Positions 8,370-16,900 are shown, numbered from the stretch's first letter. The stretch: DNA of 35,723 bases from Planctomycetota bacterium (GCA_027619595.1 JAQCHP010000043.1:1-35723); one strand, 5' to 3'. Notes: generated by a model not told the origin, from the sequence alone. Made by a program: numbers and translations.

Positions 8370-9893
8370 ATGCCCACGCCAAAATCGTTTCCTGCCAATG
8401 TCCTCGATCTATTTGCTCTCCTGAAGACAAAAAAGTCATGGATTGTCACTTCGACCGTTGTTTGTACAGGTTTAGGTTTCATGGCGGCGGTCATGCATCG
8501 TCCGACTTGGCAAGCATCCCAAGCGATGCTGATTCGAGACGCTGCTATCGCGAGCATTTCGGTCCCAGGGAGGTTTTCCGACGCTGATTCACGAAAGGCG
8601 GCTCAGGAGACCGTGGTGGAGTTGGCCCACAGTCCAACGGTTGTATTAGCGGCGCTTGAGCGAGTTGGCGCCCCATCGCGCTGGTCTGGCAGCGATTGGC
8701 CAAGCACAAGAGACGTCGAAGCGACTTCCGCTTTGATCGATCTACGAGCCCCTCAGGGAGCCGAGTTTGGTAGTACGGAAATGTTCTATTTGCTTGTGCA
8801 ACAATCCAACAAGGAACGGGCCGTTCAACTAACGAGGTGTCTTGGTGAGGAATTGGAGCGTCACCTTCAAGAGCTTCGAACTCGGAAGGCTCATGGAACC
8901 GTGGACGAACTTGGTCGGTCTTTCCGACTGGCAACGGATGAGCTGAAGCAAGCGACTCAGGAGCTAAGTGAATTCGAAGTGAGCGTGGGTCAAGATGTCG
9001 TCGAACTGAAGGCTTTAACTTCTACTGGTAGTACGGATAGCAGCTTGCAGCGGAACCTCAATGAGGTCAAAAACGAACTGCGGCGAGCCCACCAGCAACA
9101 CGATACAAATCGACATCTTCTCAATCTATTGAAGTCGATGGTTTCGGAGCCGGAGAAGATTTTGGGAACTCCCAACGAACTACTTGAGTCGCAGCCGGGC
9201 CTGCGACGCCTGAAGGATGGTCTTGTGGATGCTCAGTTATTGTCGTCACGTCTGAGCGGTGAGTTATCCGACGTGCATCCACGGGTGATTTCGGCTCGAT
9301 CCGCAGAAAAAGAAATTCGTCGCGAATTGGCGAGAGAAGTTGCGAGCGCCGTGAATGGGCTCACCGCCGCCCTGGACCTTACGGGAAACCGTGCTCAGTC
9401 GCTAGAGTCCCAGTGTAGCCAAATTGAGCAGCGACTGAAGAAGATTGTTCCTTTGCGTGCTGAGTATAAGAATCGTCTCGATGAGGTTGAACGACGGAAC
9501 CAAGTCCTGCAGTCAGCGGAAAAGAATTTTTCGGAGGCGAAGGCAGACCAAGCTGCCGCTCAAACGGCGAGTTTGATGACTCGCTGGGGAGAGCCGATTA
9601 CTGGTAGCAGTCCGATCGGCGTTGGGCGCACGTCACTGGTCATGGTGGGGCTATTCGGCGGAATTGTGTTGGGTGTCGGCATCGTTGTCTTGTGCTTCGG
9701 GGGATCGATCGAGACGGGCGAGTCGGTTCGATCCGCCGTGTCGGACCCCGGTCTTGACCTGTCCAGTGCCCATCGAACCAATGCCAATCGGCCCAGTGCG
9801 AACCTGTCGCAGGCATGGCTCGACCACCCACGCGTGTCCACACTGCGTGGAGCCATCTCGCACGCACTGTCGAGGGCCGGAGTAGGCGACTGA
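8370..9893 (+). CDS. Wzz-like polysaccharide chain-length determinant / GumC-type protein
   Basis: 507-residue inner-membrane protein with the polysaccharide co-polymerase layout: an N-terminal transmembrane helix (about residues 24-41), a long periplasmic part with extended coiled coil (about 180-410, rich in Glu, Leu, Arg and Gln), and a C-terminal helix (LVMVGLFGGIVLGVGIVVL). No Walker motifs or tyrosine-rich tail follow, so it lacks the fused BY-kinase of the Wzc type. It is expected to set polymer length or form part of the export channel. Start: the open frame extends to 8277, but ATG 8370 follows AAGG by eight bases and begins the conserved part. It is divergent from the broken deacetylase-flippase-glycosyltransferase genes and is itself intact. 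Confidence 0.75.
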   Translation: MPTPKSFPANVLDLFALLKTKKSWIVTSTVVCTGLGFMAAVMHRPTWQASQAMLIRDAAIASISVPGRFSDADSRKAAQETVVELAHSPTVVLAALERVGAPSRWSGSDWPSTRDVEATSALIDLRAPQGAEFGSTEMFYLLVQQSNKERAVQLTRCLGEELERHLQELRTRKAHGTVDELGRSFRLATDELKQATQELSEFEVSVGQDVVELKALTSTGSTDSSLQRNLNEVKNELRRAHQQHDTNRHLLNLLKSMVSEPEKILGTPNELLESQPGLRRLKDGLVDAQLLSSRLSGELSDVHPRVISARSAEKEIRRELAREVASAVNGLTAALDLTGNRAQSLESQCSQIEQRLKKIVPLRAEYKNRLDEVERRNQVLQSAEKNFSEAKADQAAAQTASLMTRWGEPITGSSPIGVGRTSLVMVGLFGGIVLGVGIVVLCFGGSIETGESVRSAVSDPGLDLSSAHRTNANRPSANLSQAWLDHPRVSTLRGAISHALSRAGVGD

Positions 9894-9949
9894 TCTTGAC
9901 AGAGGGGCGGTCGGCTGACGCGTGATCGTGGGTGCATTCAAGAGCATGT

Positions 9950-9967
9950 GGGTGACAACTTTCACCC
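9950..9967 (+). other. Small hairpin downstream of the chain-length gene
   Basis: GGGTGA pairs with TCACCC around a six-base loop, about 55 bases after the chain-length stop. No T-run follows, so it may be a weak or factor-dependent end of transcription, or chance. Confidence 0.25.
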
Positions 9968-10037
9968 CATGGCCGCGAGCGTGACCTTGCTCTTCCGTGC
10001 AGAATCCTTATGCTAACTGCTGCCGGGTGGTTCTTCT

Positions 10038-10063
10038 TGCCGAAGCGGATTTCGGCAATTGCC
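10038..10063 (+). promoter_or_regulatory. Overlapping inverted repeats before the membrane-protein gene
   Basis: TGCCGAA pairs with TTCGGCA around six bases (10038-10057), and the right arm overlaps the ten-base palindrome GGCAATTGCC (10054-10063). A further TGCCG copy follows. The cluster ends about 35 bases before the ATG at 10099, a position suited to an operator or leader hairpin. Function is not shown. Confidence 0.3.
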
Positions 10064-10098
10064 GATCATTGCCGCGGTCGCAAACTCCGGGTCCGTCC

Positions 10099-11475
10099 AT
10101 GAAAGATTTCCTGTTTGAGTACCACGGTGTACAACCAACAACGTGGGTCTATCTATCGTCGCTGTTGATGATTGGGTTGTTTTTTAAGTTTGGCCGGCTG
10201 TGGAGCGTACGCAATCTAGACCTTGTACTCCTCGTTCTGCTGGCACCTGGACTCCTATTCGTGTTGCTGGGTGAGCAGTCGGCGCCTTCGAGTGCCGTGG
10301 GGTTACCACAGGTGGGGCAGGTCGATCCGAGCCCAGCAGGGGACGAGCCCTCGGTCGTTGTTCCCGGTAGTTCAATTCAGCGTAGTCCTGCGCAATGGGC
10401 AACGTGGAGGGGCTACATCTTTGTATTCTTGGCGTGCGGGTTTATCCTGGTGCGATTGCTGTTGGATTCAGCGATGGTTCGCCGCCCGCTGCTCGAGCCA
10501 AACCTTACGCTCGGTGGATTGGCGTTTATCGGATGTTCCCTGTTTATTTTCTTGATGGCCAACGTCATTCGAGGGCATGGCTCCGCCGAACAAGTTCGTT
10601 CGCATGGGGTGGAAAGGGTGGTACCAGGTGTCGCCGGAGTTGCGGTGACGGACGACCGGCCTCCGGCGATCGATATGCCAACCACTTTTCCTGGATATCC
10701 CCTACTCGATAGTCTCTCTCAGCGCAGTCTTTCTCACCAATGGCGCAAGGTTGTAGCGATTTGTTCGCAACTCGCGATCGTTGTCGGATTGGTCCTTATC
10801 GGCCTTTATCATTTCGGCAATATTGTCAACGGCATTGGCGCGGCAACGATGTACTTGATGCTCCCTTATACGGCCATCATGACAAACCATCCTGATCATT
10901 CATTGCCGGCAGCAATGTTATTGGGTGCGATCTGCTGCTATCGTCGTCCAGTAGCCGCCGGAATCATGTTGGGACTCGCCAGTGCGTTAATCTATTATCC
11001 ATTTTTCATGCTACCCCTGTGGCTCAGTTTCTACTGGCCACGCGGTTTATCCCGTTTTCTTGTTGGTTACACGGTAACGGTGTTAGCCATGTTTGCTATT
11101 CTGGCTTTTTCCGGCGATCCACTGGGGGAAGGGGCACGTCAGATGTTTGGGCTCTGGTCGCCGAGGATGGACGGACTGGGCGGCATTTGGAATCCTGCCA
11201 TCGGTGGTTGGGATCCGTCGTTTCGGCTCCCCGTCATGGCGACCTTTATCATGTTGAGTTGCAGTTTTGCGATCTGGCCGCCTCAGAAGAATCTCGGCAC
11301 ATTGATCAGTTGTTCCGCCGCTGTGATGGTAGCCACACAGTTTTGGCATGGAGATCGTGGCGGCATGCAAATGGGTTGGTACTTGCCGCTATTGTTGTTA
11401 ACAATCTTCCGTCCCAACCTGGAGGATCGAGTTGCGGTGCTCGTGGTGCCGAACAAGGACAAGGGGAGCGGATGA
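10099..11475 (+). CDS. Multi-pass membrane protein, possible GT87-like (DUF2029-type) glycosyltransferase
   Basis: 458-residue polytopic membrane protein with roughly ten hydrophobic segments and a polar loop near residues 60-100. The segment CCYRRPVAAGIMLGLASALIYYPFF resembles the conserved middle of GT87 polyprenol-phosphate-mannose mannosyltransferases (an RRP-AG-LGLA-K-P pattern), but the usual Lys is Tyr here and the first-loop Asp of GT-C enzymes is not obvious. The family call is therefore tentative. Start: the frame is open from 9997, but ATG 10099 begins a normal membrane-protein N-terminus (MKDFLFEYHG). It overlaps the moaB start by four bases (ATGA), so the two are probably co-translated. 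A polysaccharide role is suggested by the gene before it. Confidence 0.6.
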   Translation: MKDFLFEYHGVQPTTWVYLSSLLMIGLFFKFGRLWSVRNLDLVLLVLLAPGLLFVLLGEQSAPSSAVGLPQVGQVDPSPAGDEPSVVVPGSSIQRSPAQWATWRGYIFVFLACGFILVRLLLDSAMVRRPLLEPNLTLGGLAFIGCSLFIFLMANVIRGHGSAEQVRSHGVERVVPGVAGVAVTDDRPPAIDMPTTFPGYPLLDSLSQRSLSHQWRKVVAICSQLAIVVGLVLIGLYHFGNIVNGIGAATMYLMLPYTAIMTNHPDHSLPAAMLLGAICCYRRPVAAGIMLGLASALIYYPFFMLPLWLSFYWPRGLSRFLVGYTVTVLAMFAILAFSGDPLGEGARQMFGLWSPRMDGLGGIWNPAIGGWDPSFRLPVMATFIMLSCSFAIWPPQKNLGTLISCSAAVMVATQFWHGDRGGMQMGWYLPLLLLTIFRPNLEDRVAVLVVPNKDKGSG

Positions 11476-11999
11476 GCAGTTCGGTTGCTGCACACCGCGG
11501 TACGGCCCCACGGCATGTTCACTGCGCCGTGGTTACTGTCAGTGATACGCGAACGTCAGCAACCGATCGTGGCGGCGACCTGCTAGCAGAACTTGTTGCA
11601 CAAGCGGGATATGAAGTCGTCGCTCGCGAACTGATTCCCGATGATCCGGCCCTTCTGGAGGCGGTTTTGCGACGGCTATCGCTGGACGCGGGGGTCGATG
11701 TGATCCTCATTACTGGGGGGACGGGAATTAGCCCCCGCGATCAGACCTACATGGCGGTTCGCCGATTGCTTGACAGCGAAATACCAGGCTATGGCGAGCT
11801 GTTTCGCATGTTGAGCTATGAGGAAATTGGCGCAGCGGCTATGCTAAGTCGAGCGGTTGCGGGATTGCTCGGGCAGGTTGTTGTGGCGACCATGCCAGGT
11901 TCGCCGGCCGGAATCGAACTGGCCATGCGCAAATTACTGTTGCCGGAACTGGGGCATTTGGTCGGAGAAGCAACGCGGGGCCGCACCAAAACGGAGTAG
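11472..11999 (+). CDS. moaB: Molybdenum cofactor biosynthesis protein MoaB/MogA family
   Basis: 175-residue MoCF-domain protein that binds or adenylylates molybdopterin in molybdenum-cofactor synthesis. It shows TVSDTRT (22-28), TGGTGISPRD (81-90) and a late MPGSPAG segment, all typical of the family. The open frame runs in from 11019, but that part overlaps the membrane-protein gene; the real start is ATG 11472, with GGGGAG just upstream and a four-base ATGA overlap with the preceding stop. No other molybdopterin gene is nearby, so its position in this operon is not explained. MogA (adenylyltransferase) and MoaB are not safely distinguished by eye. Confidence 0.9.
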   Translation: MSSSVAAHRGTAPRHVHCAVVTVSDTRTSATDRGGDLLAELVAQAGYEVVARELIPDDPALLEAVLRRLSLDAGVDVILITGGTGISPRDQTYMAVRRLLDSEIPGYGELFRMLSYEEIGAAAMLSRAVAGLLGQVVVATMPGSPAGIELAMRKLLLPELGHLVGEATRGRTKTE

Positions 12000-12084
12000 T
12001 TGGCGACGCATTGCGATAACCTCAACGACGGGGCGTTCGCAATCGTCTGTGTTGGTCGAAAGGGAATTCGACAGGGAAGATTCT

Positions 12085-13086
12085 ATGCGCAAGCCTGTGC
12101 TGTTTTTGGCGACGGCGTTTTCCGCAGCCGTTGTGATTTTCTTTATTAAACATTTTGAGGTTCGGTGGGGCGATGGGTTCGAGGTCCGGCCTCGCGCAGT
12201 CAATGTCAGCGCGTCATCCCCACGCCCTGCTGTGCTGTCGGCTCCTCCATTGACCGTTGCGGCGTCCCAGTTGGAAGCCGGCACGTTGCGTGTCGCTGGT
12301 TTGCTGTTGGACCCACCGTTCGATGCGATTCGAATGCAACGTCAGGCCGACGTGGCACGCCTCAGCGAAATCATTGTCCGTGGTCGATTTGATCTTCTGT
12401 CGTTGCAGGGCGTTGTAATCGATGGTCCAAAACCGTTTGTGCCGTTGCTCGACGAATTGCGTCAGCAAGGGTATGAATACGAGGCGATCAGTGGTCCGGT
12501 GGAGACGGGGCACGAATTGCATCGCTTTGTGGTCTTGTACAATCGAAAGACTTTAGAGGCCGGGCATCGCGAGACGTACGTAGTGCCCCACCAAGGCGAT
12601 GTCTTTCGGCATCCGCCGTTAGTCACTTGTTTCCGAGCGATTGGTCCGCCGGCCGATCAGGCGTTTACTTTTTCCGTGGTGTCGGCGCACGTCGAGGCTT
12701 CCCGGGCCGAGACCGAAATCGCATTGTTAGGGCCACTTTTTTCCAGTATTCAAGATGATGGCCGTCGCGAAGACGATGTGCTGATGGTTGGTAACTTTCA
12801 GTACGGCGGAACAGAAATTCGCCGAGCCGCAAAGTCGTCTCGATTGGTACCTTTGTTGCGTGAGGAGGGCCAATCGCTCATGATGACCAGCACGGATCGG
12901 TCGCAGCAGCTTGATAACTTTATTATCGATTCTTGGGCGACGACGGAGTTCACTGGTCGCTTTGGAGTCTACGACTTTATGCGAGAGTCGAACTTAAGGC
13001 TCGATGAGGCGCGAAAGTTTTCGGACCGGCTACCGGTATGGGCTGAGTTCCAGCGTCGGGAAGCGGAGATCCAGCCGATTCAATAG
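12085..13086 (+). CDS. Membrane-anchored endonuclease/exonuclease/phosphatase-fold protein, probably catalytically inactive
   Basis: 333-residue protein with an N-terminal signal anchor (residues 4-22) and an EEP (DNase I-like) domain from about residue 66. The overall pattern matches a planctomycete EEP family, including the ending TTEFTGRFGVYDFMRE and SDxLPVWAEF. The catalytic positions are changed: the first-strand Asn is Leu (near 73), the QE glutamate is Gly109 (LQG), GDxN has become G-N237-F-Q239, and the final SDH is S-D-R315. His202 (SAH) and Asp277 (QLDN) remain. Metal-dependent hydrolysis is therefore unlikely, and a binding or structural role is an inference. Start: ATG 12085 lies behind AGGGAAGA; the frame is open from 11857 inside moaB. 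It ends 41 bases from the convergent rplU. Confidence 0.75.
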   Translation: MRKPVLFLATAFSAAVVIFFIKHFEVRWGDGFEVRPRAVNVSASSPRPAVLSAPPLTVAASQLEAGTLRVAGLLLDPPFDAIRMQRQADVARLSEIIVRGRFDLLSLQGVVIDGPKPFVPLLDELRQQGYEYEAISGPVETGHELHRFVVLYNRKTLEAGHRETYVVPHQGDVFRHPPLVTCFRAIGPPADQAFTFSVVSAHVEASRAETEIALLGPLFSSIQDDGRREDDVLMVGNFQYGGTEIRRAAKSSRLVPLLREEGQSLMMTSTDRSQQLDNFIIDSWATTEFTGRFGVYDFMRESNLRLDEARKFSDRLPVWAEFQRREAEIQPIQ

Positions 13087-13098
13087 TTGAACCCCTAA

Positions 13099-13113
13099 GC
13101 CGATTCAATCGGC
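13099..13113. terminator. Hairpin between convergent genes, possible bidirectional terminator
   Basis: GCCGAT pairs perfectly with ATCGGC around TCA in the 41-base gap between the phosphatase-fold gene and rplU. No T-run follows on either strand, so only its position favours termination. The left part repeats a 12-base word (AGCCGATTCAAT) also found at 13073-13084, at the end of the upstream gene. Confidence 0.35.
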
Positions 13114-13127
13114 GAATGGACAGATCG

Positions 13128-13439
13128 CTAGGCTAGGATTTTTTCGATCTTCACCGTTGTGTGGATCTGCCGATGCCCCGTCTTTCGCCTTGAATTCTTG
13201 CGACGACGGAACTTTTGGATCACCAGCTTTGGTCCCAGTTTCGGGCCGGTGACGGTGGCGGTGACTTTGGCTGAGTTCAAAAGCGGGTTTCCGAGTTGTA
13301 CGCCATTGTCACCCGAGATCAGCAGTACATTGCTGAATTCGATGGTATCGCCGTTGCCCAGGTCGCGATAATCGATGTCCAGTACCTGCCCCTCTTCGAC
13401 TCGGTACTGACGGCCACCATCGGCAATAATCGCGTACAT
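13128..13439 (-). CDS. rplU: Large-subunit ribosomal protein bL21
   Basis: 103-residue ribosomal protein that binds 23S rRNA in the 50S subunit. The start MYAIIADGGRQYRVEEGQ and the basic segment QKFRRRKNSRRKTGHRQ are diagnostic. It follows the RNase E/G gene on the same strand, an order common in bacteria, with a gap of about 110 bases. Its usual partner rpmA (bL27) is absent: downstream is a convergent unrelated gene. Confidence 0.96.
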   Translation of the reverse strand: MYAIIADGGRQYRVEEGQVLDIDYRDLGNGDTIEFSNVLLISGDNGVQLGNPLLNSAKVTATVTGPKLGPKLVIQKFRRRKNSRRKTGHRQIHTTVKIEKILA

Positions 13440-13550
13440 ATCAGATCTCCTACATGCTGGGCCCGGTAAGGGTTCCCGCCAAGATGACTCTCAAAATAGC
13501 AAACCGACCAGTATATCGGTGAACGGGCCGATGGTTCAAGGCGTGCCCCG

Positions 13551-15167
13551 CTAAAACGGAAGTTCCACAGGATTACCTGATTTATCGGTGCATTTCATGT
13601 CCAGAGTTTCGGGAAAGGCACTTTCGGACGGCAGGACCTGGATGGCCATCGAACCCGATTGTTCCATTTCCGCCAATTCCCGTCGTTTCGAGTTGTTCAA
13701 GAAGACGGCGACATCCTGATGCACCTTGAGGATGACCTTGGCGACATCCGGTAGCTGGCAGGCCAGCATCAGCATTCGCATGACTTCAATCGACATGCTT
13801 TCGGCGGTCTTGACCACGCCTCGTCCGGCACAACAGGGGCAGTCTTGAAACACGCTTCGCTTCAGGCTCGGCCGAATCCGTTGCCTGGTCATTTCGATCA
13901 GGCCGAAGGGGCTCGTGCGGAGGATCTTGGTTCGGGCGCGGTCCCGCTTCATGGCATTGCGCAGTGCTCGCTCCACGTTGCGACGGTGCTTCTCTTTTCG
14001 CATGTCAATAAAATCATTGACGATGACTCCGCCCAGATCACGGAGTCTCAATTGGCGCGAGATCTCTTTTGCTGCCGCTAAGTTGAGCTGGTAGGCAGTT
14101 TCTTCTGCGGAGTCGTCGGTACGGAAGTTTCCGCTGTTGACGTCAATCGCAACGAGCGCCTCCGTAGAATCAACGACGATTGACCCACCGTCCTTCAGTT
14201 TTACTTCTCGACGGTGAATATTGGCGATTTCACGCTCAAGTTTGTACTTATGGAAGAGGGGTTCTCGGTCCTCGTAGAAATGCAAACGATCGACGTACTT
14301 GGGCATAATTAATTGCAGGAACTCGTGAGCACGTTCGTAGGCTGACCGCTCATCAATATAGATTGCATCGACATCCCCGGAGAAAATGTCGCGAATCGTG
14401 CGGATGATCATGTCGCTCTCTTCGTAGATATCGACGGGCCCCTTCTTCTTTTCCACACGGCGGTGGATAACTCGCCAGAGTCGCACGAGGTAGTTCAGGT
14501 CTCGGCTCAGATCGCGTTTTGTGCGTTCTTGTCCGGCAGTGCGTACGATAAAGCCAAGGCCTTTCGGCGGTTCGAGTTCTAGCATGATGTCGCGGATCTT
14601 GCGGCGAACTTCGTCGTCTTCGATCTTGCGTGAAACACCAACACGGCCCAAGGCCGGCATGAGCACCAAGTACCGACCGGGGATGCTAATGTACGTGGAC
14701 AGGGTGGGTCCTTTGTTACCGATCCCTTCTTTGATGACTTGTACCAGGACTTCATCTCCGCGTTGAAAGATCTCCTGAATCGGTGGTTTAAATCGGGGGC
14801 GGCTCCCGGGCCGGGGTGCGCGCGTTCGGCTGGTGGTTCCTCCGCCGCTTTCCGCCGCGTCGGCTGGCTTCCTCTCCGAGCCGTCCCATTCCAGTTGACT
14901 GATTTCCTTGGGGTCGTACCCGCCTTGGCGAAAGTACTGCGGTTCCACGTCACTAATATGCAGGAACCCGTTCCGGCCCACGCCAAAATCTACGAACGCC
15001 GCTTGGATACTGGCTTCCAAATTGACGATTCGACCCTTGTAAATATTGCCTACATAGTTGTCTTGGCTCGCCCGCTCGATATAGAGTTCTTCCAGTACGC
15101 CATCTTCGACAATGGCGATGCGGCACTCTTCCGCTTGCGCCACATTGATGAGCATTTCTTTCTTCAT
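13551..15167 (-). CDS. rng: Ribonuclease E/G family endoribonuclease
   Basis: 538-residue Rne/Rng catalytic protein that cleaves single-stranded RNA for mRNA decay and rRNA maturation. An S1 domain starts at residue 37 and contains a low-complexity insert (about 93-128). The metal-binding Asp342 (VAIDVNSGNF) and Asp385 (VNDFIDM) are 43 residues apart, as in E. coli RNase E. The Zn-link is C443-P-C-C446-AGRG. The C-terminal scaffold of long RNase E is missing, so it resembles RNase G or a short RNase E. An AGGAA site lies seven to eight bases before the ATG. A leader of about 450 bases with several hairpins precedes it; in E. coli such a leader mediates autoregulation of rne, and the same is possible here. 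Confidence 0.93.
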   Translation of the reverse strand: MKKEMLINVAQAEECRIAIVEDGVLEELYIERASQDNYVGNIYKGRIVNLEASIQAAFVDFGVGRNGFLHISDVEPQYFRQGGYDPKEISQLEWDGSERKPADAAESGGGTTSRTRAPRPGSRPRFKPPIQEIFQRGDEVLVQVIKEGIGNKGPTLSTYISIPGRYLVLMPALGRVGVSRKIEDDEVRRKIRDIMLELEPPKGLGFIVRTAGQERTKRDLSRDLNYLVRLWRVIHRRVEKKKGPVDIYEESDMIIRTIRDIFSGDVDAIYIDERSAYERAHEFLQLIMPKYVDRLHFYEDREPLFHKYKLEREIANIHRREVKLKDGGSIVVDSTEALVAIDVNSGNFRTDDSAEETAYQLNLAAAKEISRQLRLRDLGGVIVNDFIDMRKEKHRRNVERALRNAMKRDRARTKILRTSPFGLIEMTRQRIRPSLKRSVFQDCPCCAGRGVVKTAESMSIEVMRMLMLACQLPDVAKVILKVHQDVAVFLNNSKRRELAEMEQSGSMAIQVLPSESAFPETLDMKCTDKSGNPVELPF

Positions 15168-15621
15168 GTTTGGATTTCCTTCTTAGATATGATTTTTAGT
15201 AGTTGAGCTGCGGATCGTCGAAGACCCTGAGGTATGCAGCACAGAGAGAGGCCACTTGAGGCCCGATAGAAGTGCGGTGGCTCGCTGCCAAAGCACGCTG
15301 GCCCGATTCCAGCAGGACAGTCTGTAGGGACTGTTCCATTTCGCTGGCAGCCTAGCAAAAAACGGCTTCGAGTCGCCCCCGAACTTGTCACACCTACGAT
15401 GTGTCAAGAATCGCGTGGCGATCCGATGGTTCTCATGATCGGTAAATGGTAGTGCTTTGCCAAACGCCATTAGAAGCGATCTGGCATTGCTTTCACGTGT
15501 CTGCATCGCATTTCGTTCTGAGACGAAAGCAACAGCACTAGAATCTAGGTTTCGCGGTAGAACATAAACATACTGAACATACTGAACGAGTGTCGATCAA
15601 GTTTACTTGACACTTTCTCAT
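15168..15621 (-). promoter_or_regulatory. Long structured leader/promoter region of the RNase E/G gene
   Basis: No gene was recognised here. Visible structures are ACAGTC/GACTGT (15317-15334) inside an outer CCAGC/GCTGG stem (15309-15347), whose right arm competes with GCTGCC (15284-15289) paired to GGCAGC (15346-15351), and TTTCGT/ACGAAA (15511-15528). Near the far end are a tandem repeat CATACTGAA x2 (about 15568-15587) and the dyad TCAAGT-TT-ACTTGA (15597-15610). No firm -35/-10 pair was assigned. Confidence 0.4.
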
Positions 15622-15954
15622 CTAGTCACTGTTTGTAGGATCCTTGGGCGGCGCGCCGCCAGGTGTTCGGTCTACATCCCCCTCGTGAAATCCATCTTCT
15701 ACCAGTGCTGCGAGCGCCATCAAAGCCTCGTCCGCATCGGGACCGGTCGCACCAATAATGAGTTGCGATCCTTGTTCCGCAGCCAACGTAAGGATCCCCA
15801 GGATGCTCTTTCCATCGACTTGCTCCCGACCTTTTTGCAACTGAATCCTTGCGGAATATTGGCTCGCAAGCTTCACGAAAAGGTCCGCAGGTCGTGCATG
15901 CACTCCTTGAGGATTGATGACTGTAACAGTTCTGGTTGCTGTCTCTTCGCCCAT
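15622..15954 (-). CDS. ptsH: Phosphocarrier protein HPr
   Basis: 110-residue HPr domain protein. The phospho-accepting His19 is in GVHARPA, and the regulatory serine Ser50 in GKSILGI matches Ser46 of Firmicute HPr. A C-terminal tail of about 20 polar residues goes beyond the usual 88. It starts six bases after the ptsN stop and is the third gene of hpf-ptsN-ptsH. With EIIA-Ntr next door and no sugar permease, it probably belongs to a regulatory phosphotransferase chain (an NPr-type role). Enzyme I and HPr kinase are not in the window. Confidence 0.92.
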   Translation of the reverse strand: MGEETATRTVTVINPQGVHARPADLFVKLASQYSARIQLQKGREQVDGKSILGILTLAAEQGSQLIIGATGPDADEALMALAALVEDGFHEGDVDRTPGGAPPKDPTNSD

Positions 15955-15959
15955 ATTGT

Positions 15960-16436
15960 TTAGGAGACGAACTGGTTATTGTCTGCTTCTTCCAGTAATT
16001 GCTGAATCTCTGTCAATGTCTTTGCTTGCTTCAAAAATCTTGAGAACATATCGTCACGTAATTGGCGCGAGATATTCTCCAGCGCCCTGAGGTGATCTGC
16101 CGGCCGATCGGGTGGCGAAATGAGCACGAACATCAGTTGTACTTTTTCGCCGTCGAGACTATCAAAATTGACGCCCTCCTCACTGACGGCCACCGCTCCG
16201 ACAAGTTTGCTAACGCTGGCGTGCTTGGTGTGAGGAACCGCGATGCCACGACCTATTCCCGTACTACCGAGTTCCTCGCGCTTCATAATTGCTTCGACGA
16301 TGCTTTCCTTTTCACTATCTTCGATCCGGCCAGCTTCGACGAGTGCCTCAACCAATTCGCGTATCGCTCCCAGCTTATCGTTGGACTGCAACTGCGGGCG
16401 TATTGCCCCAGGACACACAAAATCAGAAAACTTCAT
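15960..16436 (-). CDS. ptsN: PTS EIIA-Ntr-type protein
   Basis: 158-residue EIIA domain of the fructose/mannitol-nitrogen group. The phosphorylated His69 is in GIAVPHTKH, preceded by the family motif REELGSTGIGRG. These proteins take phosphate from an HPr-type carrier and regulate other proteins, often in nitrogen and potassium metabolism. Start: ATG 16463 is in frame, but ATG 16436 has AAAGGG six bases upstream and begins the conserved MKFSDFV. It lies between hpf and ptsH, the classical neighbourhood of ptsN, although rpoN and hprK are missing here. Confidence 0.92.
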   Translation of the reverse strand: MKFSDFVCPGAIRPQLQSNDKLGAIRELVEALVEAGRIEDSEKESIVEAIMKREELGSTGIGRGIAVPHTKHASVSKLVGAVAVSEEGVNFDSLDGEKVQLMFVLISPPDRPADHLRALENISRQLRDDMFSRFLKQAKTLTEIQQLLEEADNNQFVS

Positions 16437-16504
16437 CTGAGACCCTTTCGACGTTGATTGCATTTGTCACCAGGCAGCCGCGCTGGTTACGACGAATTTC
16501 TCCC

Positions 16505-16888
16505 TCATTCCTCGATGCCTGGGGATTCCGGTTCCTCATTGAGGCTTTCGAGCGAGGCATCGGCAAGAGACGCTCCGGGACGGCGGCCACCGTGACGACG
16601 GTCCGTTTCCTTGCTCTTGTGACGACGGACCTGCTGTTCAAGTTTGTGTAAGGCCAAATCCACAGATTCCCAGAGGCTGCCGGCCCGTTCGGTCCCTACA
16701 AAGTCCTCTACGTGCTCTGCAGAAACGCGAATTTCCACTTCCGGCGTATCTTCTTTCTCCAGGTCCACGGTTACGTGGATCGCCGTAACGCGGTCAAAAA
16801 GCCGTGGCAGCTTTTCCACCTTCGATGCGATCCGTTCCCGAGTTGTGCTGCTCAAATGGCCGTGGCGGGTCGAAATTTCAATCTGCAA
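16505..16888 (-). CDS. hpf: Ribosome hibernation-promoting factor, short form (S30AE)
   Basis: 127-residue S30AE-domain protein (residues 1 to about 100) that binds the 30S subunit and silences ribosomes in starvation. The segments IEISTRHGHLS, VTAIHVTVDLEKED and WESVDLALHKLEQQVRRHKSK are typical. The tail is short and acidic and lacks the dimerisation domain of long HPF. Start: TTG at 16888 is chosen because a perfect AGGAGG (16895-16900) lies six bases upstream; the frame is open from a TTG at 16915 that has no such site. It is the first gene of hpf-ptsN-ptsH. Confidence 0.9.
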   Translation of the reverse strand: MQIEISTRHGHLSSTTRERIASKVEKLPRLFDRVTAIHVTVDLEKEDTPEVEIRVSAEHVEDFVGTERAGSLWESVDLALHKLEQQVRRHKSKETDRRHGGRRPGASLADASLESLNEEPESPGIEE

Positions 16889-16894
16889 CGAGCG

Positions 16895-16900
16895 CCTCCT
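16895..16900 (-). promoter_or_regulatory. Perfect Shine-Dalgarno AGGAGG deciding the TTG start of hpf
   Basis: AGGAGG on the minus strand with six bases to TTG 16888. It places the hpf start nine codons inside the longest open frame. Confidence 0.8.

Noticed and set aside
11019-11471. N-terminal extension of the MoaB frame
   Set aside because: It overlaps the membrane-protein gene in another frame; ATG 11472 with GGGGAG is the proper start.
15183-15506. 107-codon open frame on minus in the RNase E/G leader
   Set aside because: Composition and sequence are not protein-like; hairpins and spacing fit a leader better.
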